A stretch of DNA of 20,932 nucleotides from Ferrovibrio sp964429465 (GTDB lineage: Bacteria; Pseudomonadota; Alphaproteobacteria; Ferrovibrionales; Ferrovibrionaceae). This document shows, one piece after another, positions 1 to 7,433 of this stretch. The stretch covers positions 1 to 20,932 of the forward strand of contig CAYSCA010000034.1 of NCBI GenBank assembly GCA_964429465.1, read 5' to 3'. Within the stretch, counting starts at the first letter, position 1. Each line of letters begins with the position of its first letter. Under the pieces are notes generated by a model. That model had not been told where the DNA came from. It worked only from the letters and a program-made list of their open reading frames with translations, and did not search any database. A program made the translations under genes and the position numbers.

Positions 1-390
1 GCGCTCTTTCGTCCAGGGTCGGTCGCCTTCCAGGATCTTCGCCGTCATCAGTTCGAGGATCGGCGGCTCCACCGTGTTGAGCGCGGCAAACAGCCAGGCG
101 ATCGCACGTGCCCGCGCATCGGCGTCCGCCGGCAGCAGGCCATGGCGTTCGGCGATATGCAGCACGATGGCGCCGGTCTCGAACAGCGCGAGACCGCCTT
201 CCTCATAGGTCGGAATCTGGCCGAAAGGCTGCAGCGCCAGATGCGCCGGCTGCTTCATCGCGCGGAAGGAGACGAGGCGGACCTCGTAGGGCAGGTCCGC
301 CTCCTCGAGCGCCCAGCGCACCCGCGTATCGCGTGCCAGCCCCTGGCCGCCATCGGGCGAACGTTCAAAGGCGGTGATGGTGATGCGCAT
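1..390 (-). CDS. Glutathione S-transferase family protein (partial, N-terminal part)
   Basis: The reverse strand from 390 is open to the left edge (130 codons, no stop), so only the N-terminal part is present. It starts MRITITAFERSPDGG and continues with a thioredoxin-fold pattern: a strand, a helix ending in ALEEADLPYEVRLV, then FGQIPTYEEGG, LALFETGAIVLHIAER and the start of an alpha-helical domain (AIAWLFAALNTVEPPI). The IPTYE segment with the cis-proline and the ETGAI segment are the usual glutathione-binding parts of GSTs. I chose the ATG at 390 because GGAGG lies five bases before it; an in-frame ATG at 402 would add four residues. The gene lies downstream of the AHSA1-type gene on the same strand, separated by a palindromic repeat. 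Substrate and subclass cannot be told from the fragment. Confidence 0.85.
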   Translation of the reverse strand, partial: MRITITAFERSPDGGQGLARDTRVRWALEEADLPYEVRLVSFRAMKQPAHLALQPFGQIPTYEEGGLALFETGAIVLHIAERHGLLPADADARARAIAWLFAALNTVEPPILELMTAKILEGDRPWTKER

Positions 391-413
391 CGCGGCCTCC
401 ATCGGAGAGGAAT

Positions 414-502
414 GCCCTCACCCTCCCGCAGGCGGGAGAGGGCGAATAATCCCTCTCCCTATGGGAGAGGGAGGGGCCCGGCGAAGCCGGGAGGGTGAGG
501 GC
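414..502. repeat. Composite palindromic intergenic repeat
   Basis: Perfect 15-bp inverted arms (GCCCTCACCCTCCCG at 414-428 and its complement at 488-502) enclose further hairpins: CTCCCGC/GCGGGAG around 423-438 (sharing bases with the left arm), CCCTCTCCC-TAT-GGGAGAGGG at 451-471 and CCCGGC-GAA-GCCGGG at 477-491. It fills the gap between the stop of the AHSA1-type gene and the start of the GST gene. Dispersed elements built on CCCTCTCCC/GGGAGAGGG palindromes occur in many GC-rich proteobacterial genomes. In RNA it could act as a terminator-like or mRNA-stabilising structure. No transposase or target-site duplication is visible. Confidence 0.8.
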
Positions 503-515
503 TTTGTCTCAGTCC

Positions 516-1043
516 TCACATCCGCGCCACCAGCGCGGCGAGCTGCTCGGCGACCTGTGCCCAGCCTTCGTGGAAGCCCATCTGCTCATGCTGCTCGCGG
601 GTCTCCGCATTCCAGTGCAGGCAGCGCGCGGTGTAGCGGGTGCGGTTGCCGTCCAGCCGCTCGAAGGTCAGCACCGTGGTCATGAAGGGCCGCTCGGTCG
701 GCTCCCAGCCGGGCGTATAGGCGTCGGTGGTGACGATCTTCTCGTTCGGCACGACTTCGAGATAGACGCCGGGACAGGGGATCTCGGCGCCGTCGGGGCC
801 CTGCATCACGAACAGGCTGGAGCCGCCCGGCCGCACATCCATGTCGGTGCGGATGATCTTCCAGGGATGCGGCGCCAGGAACTGCGCCAGCAGCGCCGGG
901 TCGGTCCAGGCGCGGTAGAGCTTTTCCGGCGGCGCGTCGAAGTCGCGGGTCAGCGTCAGCACGCGGTCATAGGCGGCGGTGACGGTGCCGCCGGCATGGG
1001 TCCTGGTGGAATGGGGCTGGGCGATATCGGTCATGGCGTTCAT
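516..1043 (-). CDS. SRPBCC/AHSA1-type (START-like) domain protein
   Basis: This is a 175-residue soluble protein of the AHSA1 (activator of Hsp90 ATPase homologue 1) branch of the SRPBCC superfamily, which forms a helix-grip fold with a deep ligand cavity. Recognisable parts are LTRDFDAPPEKLYRAWTDPALLAQFLAPHPWK near the N-terminus, the middle strands MDVRPGGSSLFVM and GVYLEVVPNEKIVTTDAY, and the C-terminal helix GFHEGWAQVAEQLAALVARM. I chose the ATG at 1043 (MNAMTDIAQ) because GGAG with a purine stretch lies just upstream; an ATG at 1034 is the alternative, and the frame remains open to 1118 without homology-like sequence. Members of this family bind lipids or other hydrophobic ligands or are of unknown role; the ligand cannot be predicted. 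No ArsR-type regulator, a frequent partner, is adjacent. Confidence 0.85.
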   Translation of the reverse strand: MNAMTDIAQPHSTRTHAGGTVTAAYDRVLTLTRDFDAPPEKLYRAWTDPALLAQFLAPHPWKIIRTDMDVRPGGSSLFVMQGPDGAEIPCPGVYLEVVPNEKIVTTDAYTPGWEPTERPFMTTVLTFERLDGNRTRYTARCLHWNAETREQHEQMGFHEGWAQVAEQLAALVARM

Positions 1044-1132
1044 CTCTCTGCTCCGGTGCGTAAGGTTGCTTCTGCCCCTGAGGACGCGCCAGCCCGCCGG
1101 CCGCCGACAGCGGGGCAAAAAATTTCTGCGGC

Positions 1133-1165
1133 TTGACCGTCCGGCAATTTGTACTATATTTGTTC
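1133..1165 (+). promoter_or_regulatory. Sigma-70-type promoter overlapped by a LexA-like direct repeat
   Basis: TTGACC at 1133-1138 and TATATT at 1155-1160 are separated by 16 bp and each match five of six consensus bases. GTAC-TATATTT-GTTC at 1151-1165 overlaps the -10 element and differs by one base from GTTC-N7-GTTC, the known alphaproteobacterial LexA operator. The promoter points away from the AHSA1-type gene and toward a stretch without a recognisable gene. On the reverse strand TATAGT (1158-1153) could serve as a -10 element for the AHSA1-type gene, but I see no matching -35. Confidence 0.45.
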
Positions 1166-1330
1166 CTTTGGACTATCTGCTGCTTATGGACATCGTGAAT
1201 CGGGTGGCGCGCCCCCGGCTGCGAAGCCGCTGACATACCCTTGTATGCGAAGGCGGAAAAAAGGGCCTCCGGATCAGCTATATGCCTCCAAGATGTTGAA
1301 GTGGCTGAATTTTCGGTCGCCAGCACCGGG

Positions 1331-1420
1331 CCGGAGTTGGTTTTTGCGGGCTCGAATTGGCTTCAACTGGCTTTAATTGGCCGGAATTGGCTCCAACTGG
1401 CCCGAACTGGCTCCAACTGG
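1331..1420. repeat. 10-bp tandem repeat, about eight units
   Basis: Seven contiguous 10-bp units of consensus CYYSAAYTGG occupy 1351-1420 (for example CTTCAACTGG, CCGGAATTGG, CTCCAACTGG, CCCGAACTGG). A further in-phase copy, CCGGAGTTGG, lies at 1331-1340, with a degenerate unit between. The AAYTGG core is nearly invariant, while the first four bases vary between C/T/G. The array ends two bases before the stop codon of the DMT exporter gene. The period is one helical turn and not a multiple of three, so conservation for coding is unlikely. Confidence 0.85.
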
Positions 1421-1422
1421 CC

Positions 1423-2334
1423 TCACCTCGGCTTCCGGCCGCCGCGCAGGTCGCCGGTCCCCAGCACCGCGCCGCCGATGATCAGGCCGCAGGCCGCCAG
1501 CACCTGCCAGGTCGCCTCGCCCTGGCCGAACAGGATCAGCAGGAGCGTCGACATCAGCGGCGCGGCATAGGCCATGCTGCCCAGGGCGCGGATATCGCCG
1601 CGCTTCATGCCATGGTCCCAGCAGAAGAAGGCAAGCCCCACGGGCCCGAGGCCCAGCCCCGCCACCGCCAGCCATTCGGCGATCTCGGCCGGCCAGACGC
1701 TGGTCTCGAAGGCGAAATGCCCCGCCCATGAAAGCAGGGCGGTCGCCGCGCAGAAGGCGCCGACGGCATCGGTGGGCACCGAGGCGAAGCGGCGGCTGAG
1801 CACGGAATAGCCCGACCAGGTAAACGCGCAGCCGAAGGCGGCGGCATAGCCGGCGAGATAGCGCGTCTCGAAACCCACCTCTCCCCAGGAGGTGTTGGTC
1901 CGGCCGAGGATGAGGATGACCGTGCCGAGCAGGCCGAGGCCGGCGCCGGCGAGATGGAACCAGCGCATCCGCTCGCCCGGCAGCAGCGCCGAGAAGACGA
2001 CGATCAGCAGGGGCCAGAGATAGTTGATCAGGCTGGCTTCCAGCGGCGGCGCCAGCTTCAGCGCCAGGAAATACAGCGCGTGATAGCCGAACAGGCCGCC
2101 GACGCCGAGCGCCCAGACTTTCGCCGGCAGGCGGAAATGGCGCGTCACCCCCTCGCGGCGCAAAGCCCAGAGCGCCATCGCGGCCAGGCTCGACAGGGTG
2201 AAGGTCAGCGCGGTGAGCTGCAGCGCCGGCAGGCTCGGCGTCCAGGTGGTGAACAGGGCGAGCGAGGCCCAGAGCAGGATGGCGGCGGCGCCGATCAGGG
2301 TGGCGCGGCGGCGGGAAGCGGGAGAGGCGGTCAT
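1423..2334 (-). CDS. YddG-like EamA/DMT family exporter
   Basis: This 303-residue inner-membrane protein has about ten hydrophobic segments arranged as two EamA repeats, typical of the drug/metabolite transporter superfamily. The N-terminus RRATLIGAAAILLWASLALF, the motif INYLWPLLIVVFSALLPGE in the first repeat and a second half with GYSVLSRRFAS and CWDHGMKRGDIRALGSMAY resemble YddG, the aromatic amino acid exporter of enterobacteria. The ATG at 2334 is chosen because the TM1 pattern begins there; the frame upstream, open to 3267, is antisense to the MFS gene and has no membrane-protein character. The upstream Shine-Dalgarno is weak. It is divergent from the MFS gene with a 180-nt shared upstream region. 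The exported substrate is inferred only from family resemblance. Confidence 0.88.
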   Translation of the reverse strand: MTASPASRRRATLIGAAAILLWASLALFTTWTPSLPALQLTALTFTLSSLAAMALWALRREGVTRHFRLPAKVWALGVGGLFGYHALYFLALKLAPPLEASLINYLWPLLIVVFSALLPGERMRWFHLAGAGLGLLGTVILILGRTNTSWGEVGFETRYLAGYAAAFGCAFTWSGYSVLSRRFASVPTDAVGAFCAATALLSWAGHFAFETSVWPAEIAEWLAVAGLGLGPVGLAFFCWDHGMKRGDIRALGSMAYAAPLMSTLLLILFGQGEATWQVLAACGLIIGGAVLGTGDLRGGRKPR

Positions 2335-2476
2335 GGCGGAATTCCGAAGCGGAAGAAAGTTGGGCGCGGCAGGGCGTGGCGCCGCGCGCGGGTGAATGTC
2401 GATTGCAGACCGCCGGTTCGGGAGGCCGTTTGTAGGGAAAAGTCCGGGGGCGATCAAGCGCGGGGCCGGATCGCGC

Positions 2477-2505
2477 TTAATCCGGACCCGGAACGGGGGT
2501 ATAGA
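2477..2505 (+). promoter_or_regulatory. Weak candidate promoter of the MFS transporter gene
   Basis: TTAATC (2477-2482) and TATAGA (2500-2505) lie 17 bp apart in the gap between the divergent DMT and MFS genes. Both match the consensus only partly. A transcript from it would begin almost at the ATG at 2515, giving a nearly leaderless mRNA, which fits the absence of a good Shine-Dalgarno there. Confidence 0.25.
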
Positions 2506-2514
2506 GACGATGAG

Positions 2515-3750
2515 ATGGTTGCCTCCCCCCATATGACCGGCCCCCATGCCACCGGCCGGCTGTCGCGCGCCGGAAATGGCTGGCCGCTGGTCGCCGCGCT
2601 GTCGATCGGCCAGCTGGTCTCCTGGGGCACGATCTATTACGCCTTCACGCTGTTCGTCGTGCCGATGGAAGCCGAGCTGGGCTGGAGCCGGGCCACGCTC
2701 AACGGCGCGCTGTCGCTCGGGCTGCTCACCGCCGGCCTCTGCGCCTACAGCGTCGGCAGCCGCATCGACCGCCAGGGCGGCCGCCTGCTGATGAGCGCGG
2801 GCTCGGCGCTCGCGGTGCTGCTGCTCGTCGCCTGGTCCTTCGTGCAGCATGTCGCGGCCTTCTACGCGATCTGGTTCGGGCTCGGCGTCGCCATGGCGAT
2901 GACGCTCTACGAGCCGGTCTTCACCGTGCTGACCCGGCTGTTCCCGGAGAATTACCGTTTCCGCATCACCATGCTGACGCTGACCGGCGGCTTCGCCAGC
3001 ACGGTATTCATCCCGCTGACCGCCTGGTGCGTCGAGACGCTGGGCTGGCGCGACGCGCTGCTGGCGCTGGCGGCCTGCAATCTGCTGATCTGCCTGCCGG
3101 TGCATGCGCTGATGCTCAGCGACCGCGAGGCGCCGCCGCCCGCCGCGGAGACCGCGCATGACATCCAGGGCGATCCGATGCGCCGCGCCCTGCGCCATCC
3201 GGTCTTCTGGGGCCTCGCGCTCTGCTTCACCTTCTACTACGCCACCTTCTCGGCGCTGACCTTCCATTTCATTCCGCTGATGGACGAGCGCGGCTTCAGC
3301 CTCGCGCTGGCGGTGGGCGTCTTCGCGGTGATCGGGCCGGCGCAGGTGGCTGGCCGCATCCTGCTGCTGGTCTTCGGGCGCAACATCTCGGCCGCCGCCA
3401 CCGGCCGCATCATCGTGGTGATGTTTCCGCTCTCGGTGGCGCTGCTGATCGCGTTTCCGTCCTCGGTGCCGGCGCTGTTCGCCTTTGCCGCGATCTACGG
3501 CTGCGCCAACGGCATCATGACCATCGTGCGCGGCACGGCGGTGCCCGACCTGCTGTGGCGCGAAGGCTATGGCGCGATCAACGGCGCGCTGACCCTGCCG
3601 TCCAATATCGCCAAGGCGCTGGCGCCCTCGGTGGCCGCGCTGATCTGGAGCGTGACGGGGAATTACCAGCAGGTGCTCTGGGCGATCTGCGCCGGCGCGC
3701 TGGTCTCGGCGGCCGGCTTCTGGTGCGCTGCCGCCCGGTCGAAGCGCTAG
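2515..3750 (+). CDS. MFS transporter (MCT-like, 12 membrane segments)
   Basis: This is a 411-residue major facilitator superfamily protein. TM1 begins about residue 22 (WPLVAALSIGQLVSWGTIYYAFTLFVVPM) and is followed by ELGWSRATLNGALSLGLL. A diverged MFS loop motif SRIDRQGGRLL lies after TM2, a central cytosolic loop around residues 200-220 contains HDIQGDPMRRALRHPVFW, and six more segments follow. The GWSRA segment and the HPVFW segment are common in monocarboxylate-type and related MFS proteins, but the substrate is unknown. I chose the ATG at 2515 (MVASPHMTG); the next, at 2533, is also possible. The frame is open far upstream but is there antisense to the exporter gene. The stop codon overlaps the stop of the convergent ABC ATPase gene within a CTAG. 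Confidence 0.88.
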   Translation: MVASPHMTGPHATGRLSRAGNGWPLVAALSIGQLVSWGTIYYAFTLFVVPMEAELGWSRATLNGALSLGLLTAGLCAYSVGSRIDRQGGRLLMSAGSALAVLLLVAWSFVQHVAAFYAIWFGLGVAMAMTLYEPVFTVLTRLFPENYRFRITMLTLTGGFASTVFIPLTAWCVETLGWRDALLALAACNLLICLPVHALMLSDREAPPPAAETAHDIQGDPMRRALRHPVFWGLALCFTFYYATFSALTFHFIPLMDERGFSLALAVGVFAVIGPAQVAGRILLLVFGRNISAAATGRIIVVMFPLSVALLIAFPSSVPALFAFAAIYGCANGIMTIVRGTAVPDLLWREGYGAINGALTLPSNIAKALAPSVAALIWSVTGNYQQVLWAICAGALVSAAGFWCAAARSKR

Positions 3751-4373
3751 AGCCGGACGACCGGGCCGCCGGCCGCGGCGGCATCGCCGGCATCATGGGT
3801 GACCAGCAGCATCGGCAGGTCGCGCGCCACCGCATGGTCGAAGACGAACAGCCGGAAGCGGTCGCGCAGCTCGGCATCCAGGGTCGAGAAAGGCTCGTCC
3901 AGCAGCAGCACGTCTGGCTCGGCCAGCAGGGTGCGCATCAGCGCCACGCGCGCGCGCTGGCCGCCCGACAGCGTCGCCGGGTCGCGGTCGTAGAAGCCGT
4001 CCAGCTCGGCTTCCGCCAGCGCCGCCTCGATCACCGCGCGGCGCCGGCCGCGGCCCAGGCCGGCCGGCAGGCCGAAACCCAGATTCGCGCCGACGCTCAT
4101 ATGGGGAAACAGCAGGGCATCCTGGAACAGGATGCCGGCGCGGCGGCGATGCGGCGGCAGCGCGGTGATGTCGCGGCCGTTCAGGTAGATCCGTCCCGCA
4201 GCGGCGAAGGCCGGATCGAGATGACCGCCGATGAAGGCCAGCAGGCTGGACTTGCCGCTGCCGCTCGGCCCCGTCACCGTGACGACCTCGCGCGGCCGCA
4301 CCGTGAGGCTCAGGTCGCGGATCAGCGCCTGGCCGCCGATCGCAAGCGTGACATGCTCCAGCGTCAGGCTCAT
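3747..4373 (-). CDS. ynjD: ABC transporter ATP-binding protein, YnjD-like
   Basis: This is the 208-residue nucleotide-binding subunit of the ABC importer encoded with the next two genes. It carries Walker A GPSGSGKSS (about residue 38), a Q-loop in LFQDALLFPHMSV, the signature LSGGQRARVALMRTLL, Walker B VLLLDEPFSTLD and the switch histidine in LLVTHD, so all catalytic elements are present. The short form without a C-terminal regulatory domain matches YnjD/ThiQ-type ATPases. The ATG at 4373 overlaps the permease stop (ATGA), indicating translational coupling. Its TAG stop (3749-3747) interlocks with the TAG of the convergent MFS gene. ATP hydrolysis is safe to infer; the imported substrate is not. 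Confidence 0.92.
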   Translation of the reverse strand: MSLTLEHVTLAIGGQALIRDLSLTVRPREVVTVTGPSGSGKSSLLAFIGGHLDPAFAAAGRIYLNGRDITALPPHRRRAGILFQDALLFPHMSVGANLGFGLPAGLGRGRRRAVIEAALAEAELDGFYDRDPATLSGGQRARVALMRTLLAEPDVLLLDEPFSTLDAELRDRFRLFVFDHAVARDLPMLLVTHDAGDAAAAGGPVVRL

Positions 4374-6052
4374 GCCGCGACCTTCAGGCCGCCGCGGCGG
4401 CGCCAGATCCAGGCCGGCAGCGCCAGCGCGGCAGCGAAGACGATCAGCGGCAGCAGCGCCTGGCTCAGCGCGAAGACGCCGAGGATGCGGCGGTCGCTGC
4501 CGGCCGACAGCGTCACGGCCTCGGTGGTCAGCGTCGCGACGCGGCCGGCACCGGCGAACAGGGTCGGCAGGTATTGTCCCGCGCTGACGGCAAAGCCGAT
4601 GGCGAAGGCGAACAGCAAAGGCCGCAGCAGGATCGGCAGCTTGATGCGCAGCAGGATGCGCCAGGGCGCGGCGCCGAGCCCGGCCGCGCTCTGCGCATAG
4701 CGCGGATCGAGGCTGCGCCACGGATCGGCGAGCGAGAGGAAGAGGTAGGGCAGCACGAAGACCAGATGGCTCCAGGCCACCGCCATCAACGTGCCGTCGA
4801 TGCCGAGATGCACCAGCGCGACCTGCAGGCCGAACAGGAAGGCGGTCTGCGGCACCAGCAGGGGCAGATAGAGCAGCCACAGCACCCGGCGGGTGGGATG
4901 CAGCCCGGCGCGCGATTCATGTTCCAGGCAGCCGAGCACCAGCAGCAGCGCCAGCGCCGCGGCGATGACGCCGAGCAGGATGGTGTTGCGCAGCGGACCG
5001 GCCAGCAGCGCGCCCTGCGCCGCCCAGCTTTTCAGGCTCCATTGCGCGGGCAGCGCATCGGGCCAGGGCCAGGCGGATGCAAATGACCAGATCGCCTGGC
5101 CGGCCAGGCTGAGGCCGCTCACCAGCACCAGCAGCGCGAACAGGCCGCGCAGCATGGGCGCGATGCGGTCGGCGGCAATGCCGCGCGCGCCATCGCCGAT
5201 CCAGAGCCTGCCGATGCCGGCGGCGATGGCCTCGCCCGCGCGCCAGAGCAGGATGGCGGCGAGCACGATGCCGAGCTGCAGGCTGGCCGCGGCTGCGGCG
5301 GTGAAGCTGCCGGCCAGATGGGGATCGCTGTACCAGACCAGGATCTGCGGCCCGAGCGTCGGCGGCGTGTTCGGCCCCGCCACCAGCGCGACGTCGACCA
5401 CCGACAGCGAAAAGGCCAGCACCGCATAGACCGGCAGGCGCAGTTGCGGATAGAGCTGCGGCAGGATCACCTTCGCCCAGGCCTGCAGCTTTCCGTAACC
5501 CAGGCTGCGGGCCAGCATCAGCTGTCGCTTCGCATCGACCTGGTTGAGCGCCGCCAAGGTCATGAGCAGCAGATACGGCACTTCCTTCAGCACCAGGGCC
5601 AAGGTCAGGGCGACGCCGTATGGGTCCTGCACGGTCAGCAGGTCGGGCGGACGCTGCCAGCCGGTTGCTGCCGGCGACAGCGCCCGCGCGATCCAGCCGC
5701 TGGGCAGGATCAGGAAAGCGAAGCCGATGGCGATCGCGGCATGCGGCGGCGCCAGCAGGAAGGGCAGGATCGCCTGGGCGCGGCGCAGCAGGCGGCTGTT
5801 CTGCGCGGCGGCGGCGATGCCGAGCGCGATGAGCAAGGCGAGGCCGGTCGCGGCGAATCCGGAGATGACGGTCACGCGCAGCGAGGCCGCCAGCCCCGGC
5901 CAGGCCAGCAGGTCGCGCCAGGGCTGCAGGCTGAAGCCACTGCCGCCCAGCGCCGGCAGGTAGCCGAAGGCGGGCAGCAGCGTGCCGGCCAGCCCGGCCA
6001 GCACCGGCAGCAGGAAAATCGCAAGCGTGAGCGGGGGCGCGAGACGCAGCAT
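4370..6052 (-). CDS. ynjC: Fused ABC transporter permease, YnjC-like
   Basis: This is a 560-residue integral membrane protein with two homologous permease halves of about six segments each, like YnjC and ThiP. Each half carries an EAA-type cytoplasmic loop that contacts the ATPase: RSLGYGKLQAWAKVILPQ in the first and SAAGLGAAPWRILLRIKLP in the second. The fused arrangement means a single chain provides both halves of the transport channel. The start at 6052 (MLRLAPPLTLAIFLLPVLAG) gives a proper first membrane segment. It lies 18 nt after the binding-protein stop and overlaps the ATPase start by four bases, so the three genes form one operon. A weak Shine-Dalgarno suggests coupling with the upstream gene. 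Confidence 0.92.
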   Translation of the reverse strand: MLRLAPPLTLAIFLLPVLAGLAGTLLPAFGYLPALGGSGFSLQPWRDLLAWPGLAASLRVTVISGFAATGLALLIALGIAAAAQNSRLLRRAQAILPFLLAPPHAAIAIGFAFLILPSGWIARALSPAATGWQRPPDLLTVQDPYGVALTLALVLKEVPYLLLMTLAALNQVDAKRQLMLARSLGYGKLQAWAKVILPQLYPQLRLPVYAVLAFSLSVVDVALVAGPNTPPTLGPQILVWYSDPHLAGSFTAAAAASLQLGIVLAAILLWRAGEAIAAGIGRLWIGDGARGIAADRIAPMLRGLFALLVLVSGLSLAGQAIWSFASAWPWPDALPAQWSLKSWAAQGALLAGPLRNTILLGVIAAALALLLVLGCLEHESRAGLHPTRRVLWLLYLPLLVPQTAFLFGLQVALVHLGIDGTLMAVAWSHLVFVLPYLFLSLADPWRSLDPRYAQSAAGLGAAPWRILLRIKLPILLRPLLFAFAIGFAVSAGQYLPTLFAGAGRVATLTTEAVTLSAGSDRRILGVFALSQALLPLIVFAAALALPAWIWRRRGGLKVAA

Positions 6053-6070
6053 GGCGACGAGCTTAGTGCC

Positions 6071-7273
6071 TCACCGGCTGTAGCGCTTCTCCCATTCCGC
6101 AACGATGCGGGTCATCCAGGAGGGATGCGGCTCCAGCAGCGGCTTGCCCAGTTCGGCATTGCTGAGCGTGGCCGCGCCGCGCGGCAGGTCGGCGAAGCGC
6201 TTCGCATCCGCCGCTTCCAGCCGGCCGAGGTCGAGCACACTGAAGCTGCCCAGCACGCGGGGATCCTGCATATGCGCCTGCGCTTCGGGCGAGAGCAGGA
6301 AATCGGCCACCACCATGGCGCCTTCCTTATGCGCGGCATTGAAGGGAATGGCGACGAAGCTGGTATTGCCGATCGTGCCGCGCTCCAGCACATAGGTGCG
6401 CACCGTCTTCGGCAGCGTGCCATCGGCGATGGCGCCGGAGGCCTCGTTCGGATTGAACGACAGCGACAGGTCGATCTCGCCGTCATTCATCAGCTGGCGC
6501 TGCGCCGGGCCGCTGGCCGGGTATTGCCGGCCGCCGCGCCACAGATGCGGCTTCAATGCATCATACCAGGCCCAGAGCGGCGCCGTGGCCGCGGCGAAAT
6601 TCGCGTCCGTCGCCGGCTGCTGCAGCAAGGCGGGATCGGGCGTGAGCTCATACAGCGCCTGCTTCAGGAAAGTGGCGCCCAGGAAGTTGCTGACCGCGGG
6701 ATGCGTCAGCCGGCCGGGATTGGCCTTCGCCCAGGCCAGCATCGCCGGCATCGAGCGCGGCGGCGCGGCAACGCGCGCGGTATCATAGATGAAGACGACC
6801 TGCGCCAGCGTCCAGGGCACGGCCATGCCCTCGACCGGCAGGGTGAAGTCGATCACCGTCGAGGGCTTGCCGGCGGTATCCACCAGGCGGAAATGCGGCA
6901 GTCGCTGCGTGACGGGGCCGTAAAGCAGCTTCTGCTGCTTCATCGCCAGCAGATTGGGCCCGTTGATCCAGATCAGGTCGACGCTGCCGCCGCTGGTCTT
7001 GCCGGCAGCCTTCTCGGCGACCACCCGCGAGACGGCTTCCGCCGTATCGCGCAGCTTCACATGCTGGACCTGCACGCCATAGCGTCTCGCCGTCTGCTCG
7101 CCGGTCCAGGCAATGAAGGCATTGGTGCGATCATCGCCGGCCCAGGCGTTCCAGTAGACGGTCTGCCCGCGCGCGGCTTTCAGTACCGCATCCCAGTCGG
7201 CCGACGCGGTCTGCGCGGAAGCGGGGGCAGCAAGCCCCAAAGCTGCGAGGGCGATCAGCAGATAGCGAAGCAT
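6071..7273 (-). CDS. ynjB: ABC transporter substrate-binding protein, YnjB-like
   Basis: This 400-residue periplasmic solute-binding protein begins with a Sec signal peptide (MLRYLLIALAALGLAAPASA, cleavage expected after Ala20). The mature part opens with WDAVLKAARGQTVYWNAWAGDDRTNAF and continues with GGSVDLIWINGPNLLAMKQQ, patterns shared with enterobacterial YnjB, whose ligand is unassigned; the wider family includes thiamine- and iron-binding proteins. GGGAG ahead of the ATG at 7273 supports this start over the longer frame reaching 7342. It is the first gene of the ynjBCD-type operon. I looked for a TPP riboswitch (CUGAGA/ACCUGAU-type elements) in the upstream gap and saw none, so thiamine as ligand has no regulatory support here. 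Confidence 0.9.
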   Translation of the reverse strand: MLRYLLIALAALGLAAPASAQTASADWDAVLKAARGQTVYWNAWAGDDRTNAFIAWTGEQTARRYGVQVQHVKLRDTAEAVSRVVAEKAAGKTSGGSVDLIWINGPNLLAMKQQKLLYGPVTQRLPHFRLVDTAGKPSTVIDFTLPVEGMAVPWTLAQVVFIYDTARVAAPPRSMPAMLAWAKANPGRLTHPAVSNFLGATFLKQALYELTPDPALLQQPATDANFAAATAPLWAWYDALKPHLWRGGRQYPASGPAQRQLMNDGEIDLSLSFNPNEASGAIADGTLPKTVRTYVLERGTIGNTSFVAIPFNAAHKEGAMVVADFLLSPEAQAHMQDPRVLGSFSVLDLGRLEAADAKRFADLPRGAATLSNAELGKPLLEPHPSWMTRIVAEWEKRYSR

Positions 7274-7406
7274 GGGCGTTCTCCCGGTTCGCCGCCATTT
7301 TGCATGATATGCGAGGCCATGCCATGCGGAAGGCAGGGTCACTTTGGCGTGAAACGCCGGTGTATGGCGGCGCCAGATGAACCCCCGGCCCTTCGCTGGA
7401 ATAGAA

Positions 7407-7433
7407 ACGGCCGCCAGATAAACTGGCGGCCGT
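7407..7433 (-). terminator. Rho-independent terminator after speE
   Basis: A perfect 11-bp GC-rich stem, ACGGCCGCCAG paired with CTGGCGGCCGT, with a five-base loop, is followed on the reverse strand by TTCTATT. It lies 34 nt past the speE stop and separates the spermidine operon from ynjB. Confidence 0.8.

Larger units (their letters stand above)
1044..1422. other. 379-nt gene-free region with promoter, LexA-like box and tandem repeat
   Basis: No convincing gene lies between the start of the AHSA1-type gene and the stop of the DMT exporter gene. The region holds a good forward promoter and LexA-like box (1133-1165), a 15-codon open frame (1186-1233), a small hairpin CGGCT-GCGA-AGCCG at 1216-1229, a second one, CATAC-CCTT-GTATG, just after it, and a 10-bp tandem repeat (1331-1420). 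Local base composition around 1145-1170 is clearly more AT-rich than the surroundings. Confidence 0.7.

Noticed and set aside
1331..1420. 10-bp repeats as a CRISPR array
   Set aside because: Units are far too short, contiguous without spacers, and no cas gene is present.
1954..2514. N-terminal extension of the MFS transporter frame
   Set aside because: It is antisense to the DMT exporter, Gln/Arg-rich and not membrane-like; the transporter pattern starts after 2515.
2335..3267. N-terminal extension of the DMT exporter frame
   Set aside because: It is antisense to the MFS gene and shows no conserved pattern; the YddG-like N-terminus begins at 2334.
7274..7406. TPP riboswitch upstream of the ynjB-like gene
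   Set aside because: None of the conserved TPP-riboswitch segments are present; only a small GGCG-TTTCA-CGCC hairpin and a lone TATCAT are seen.
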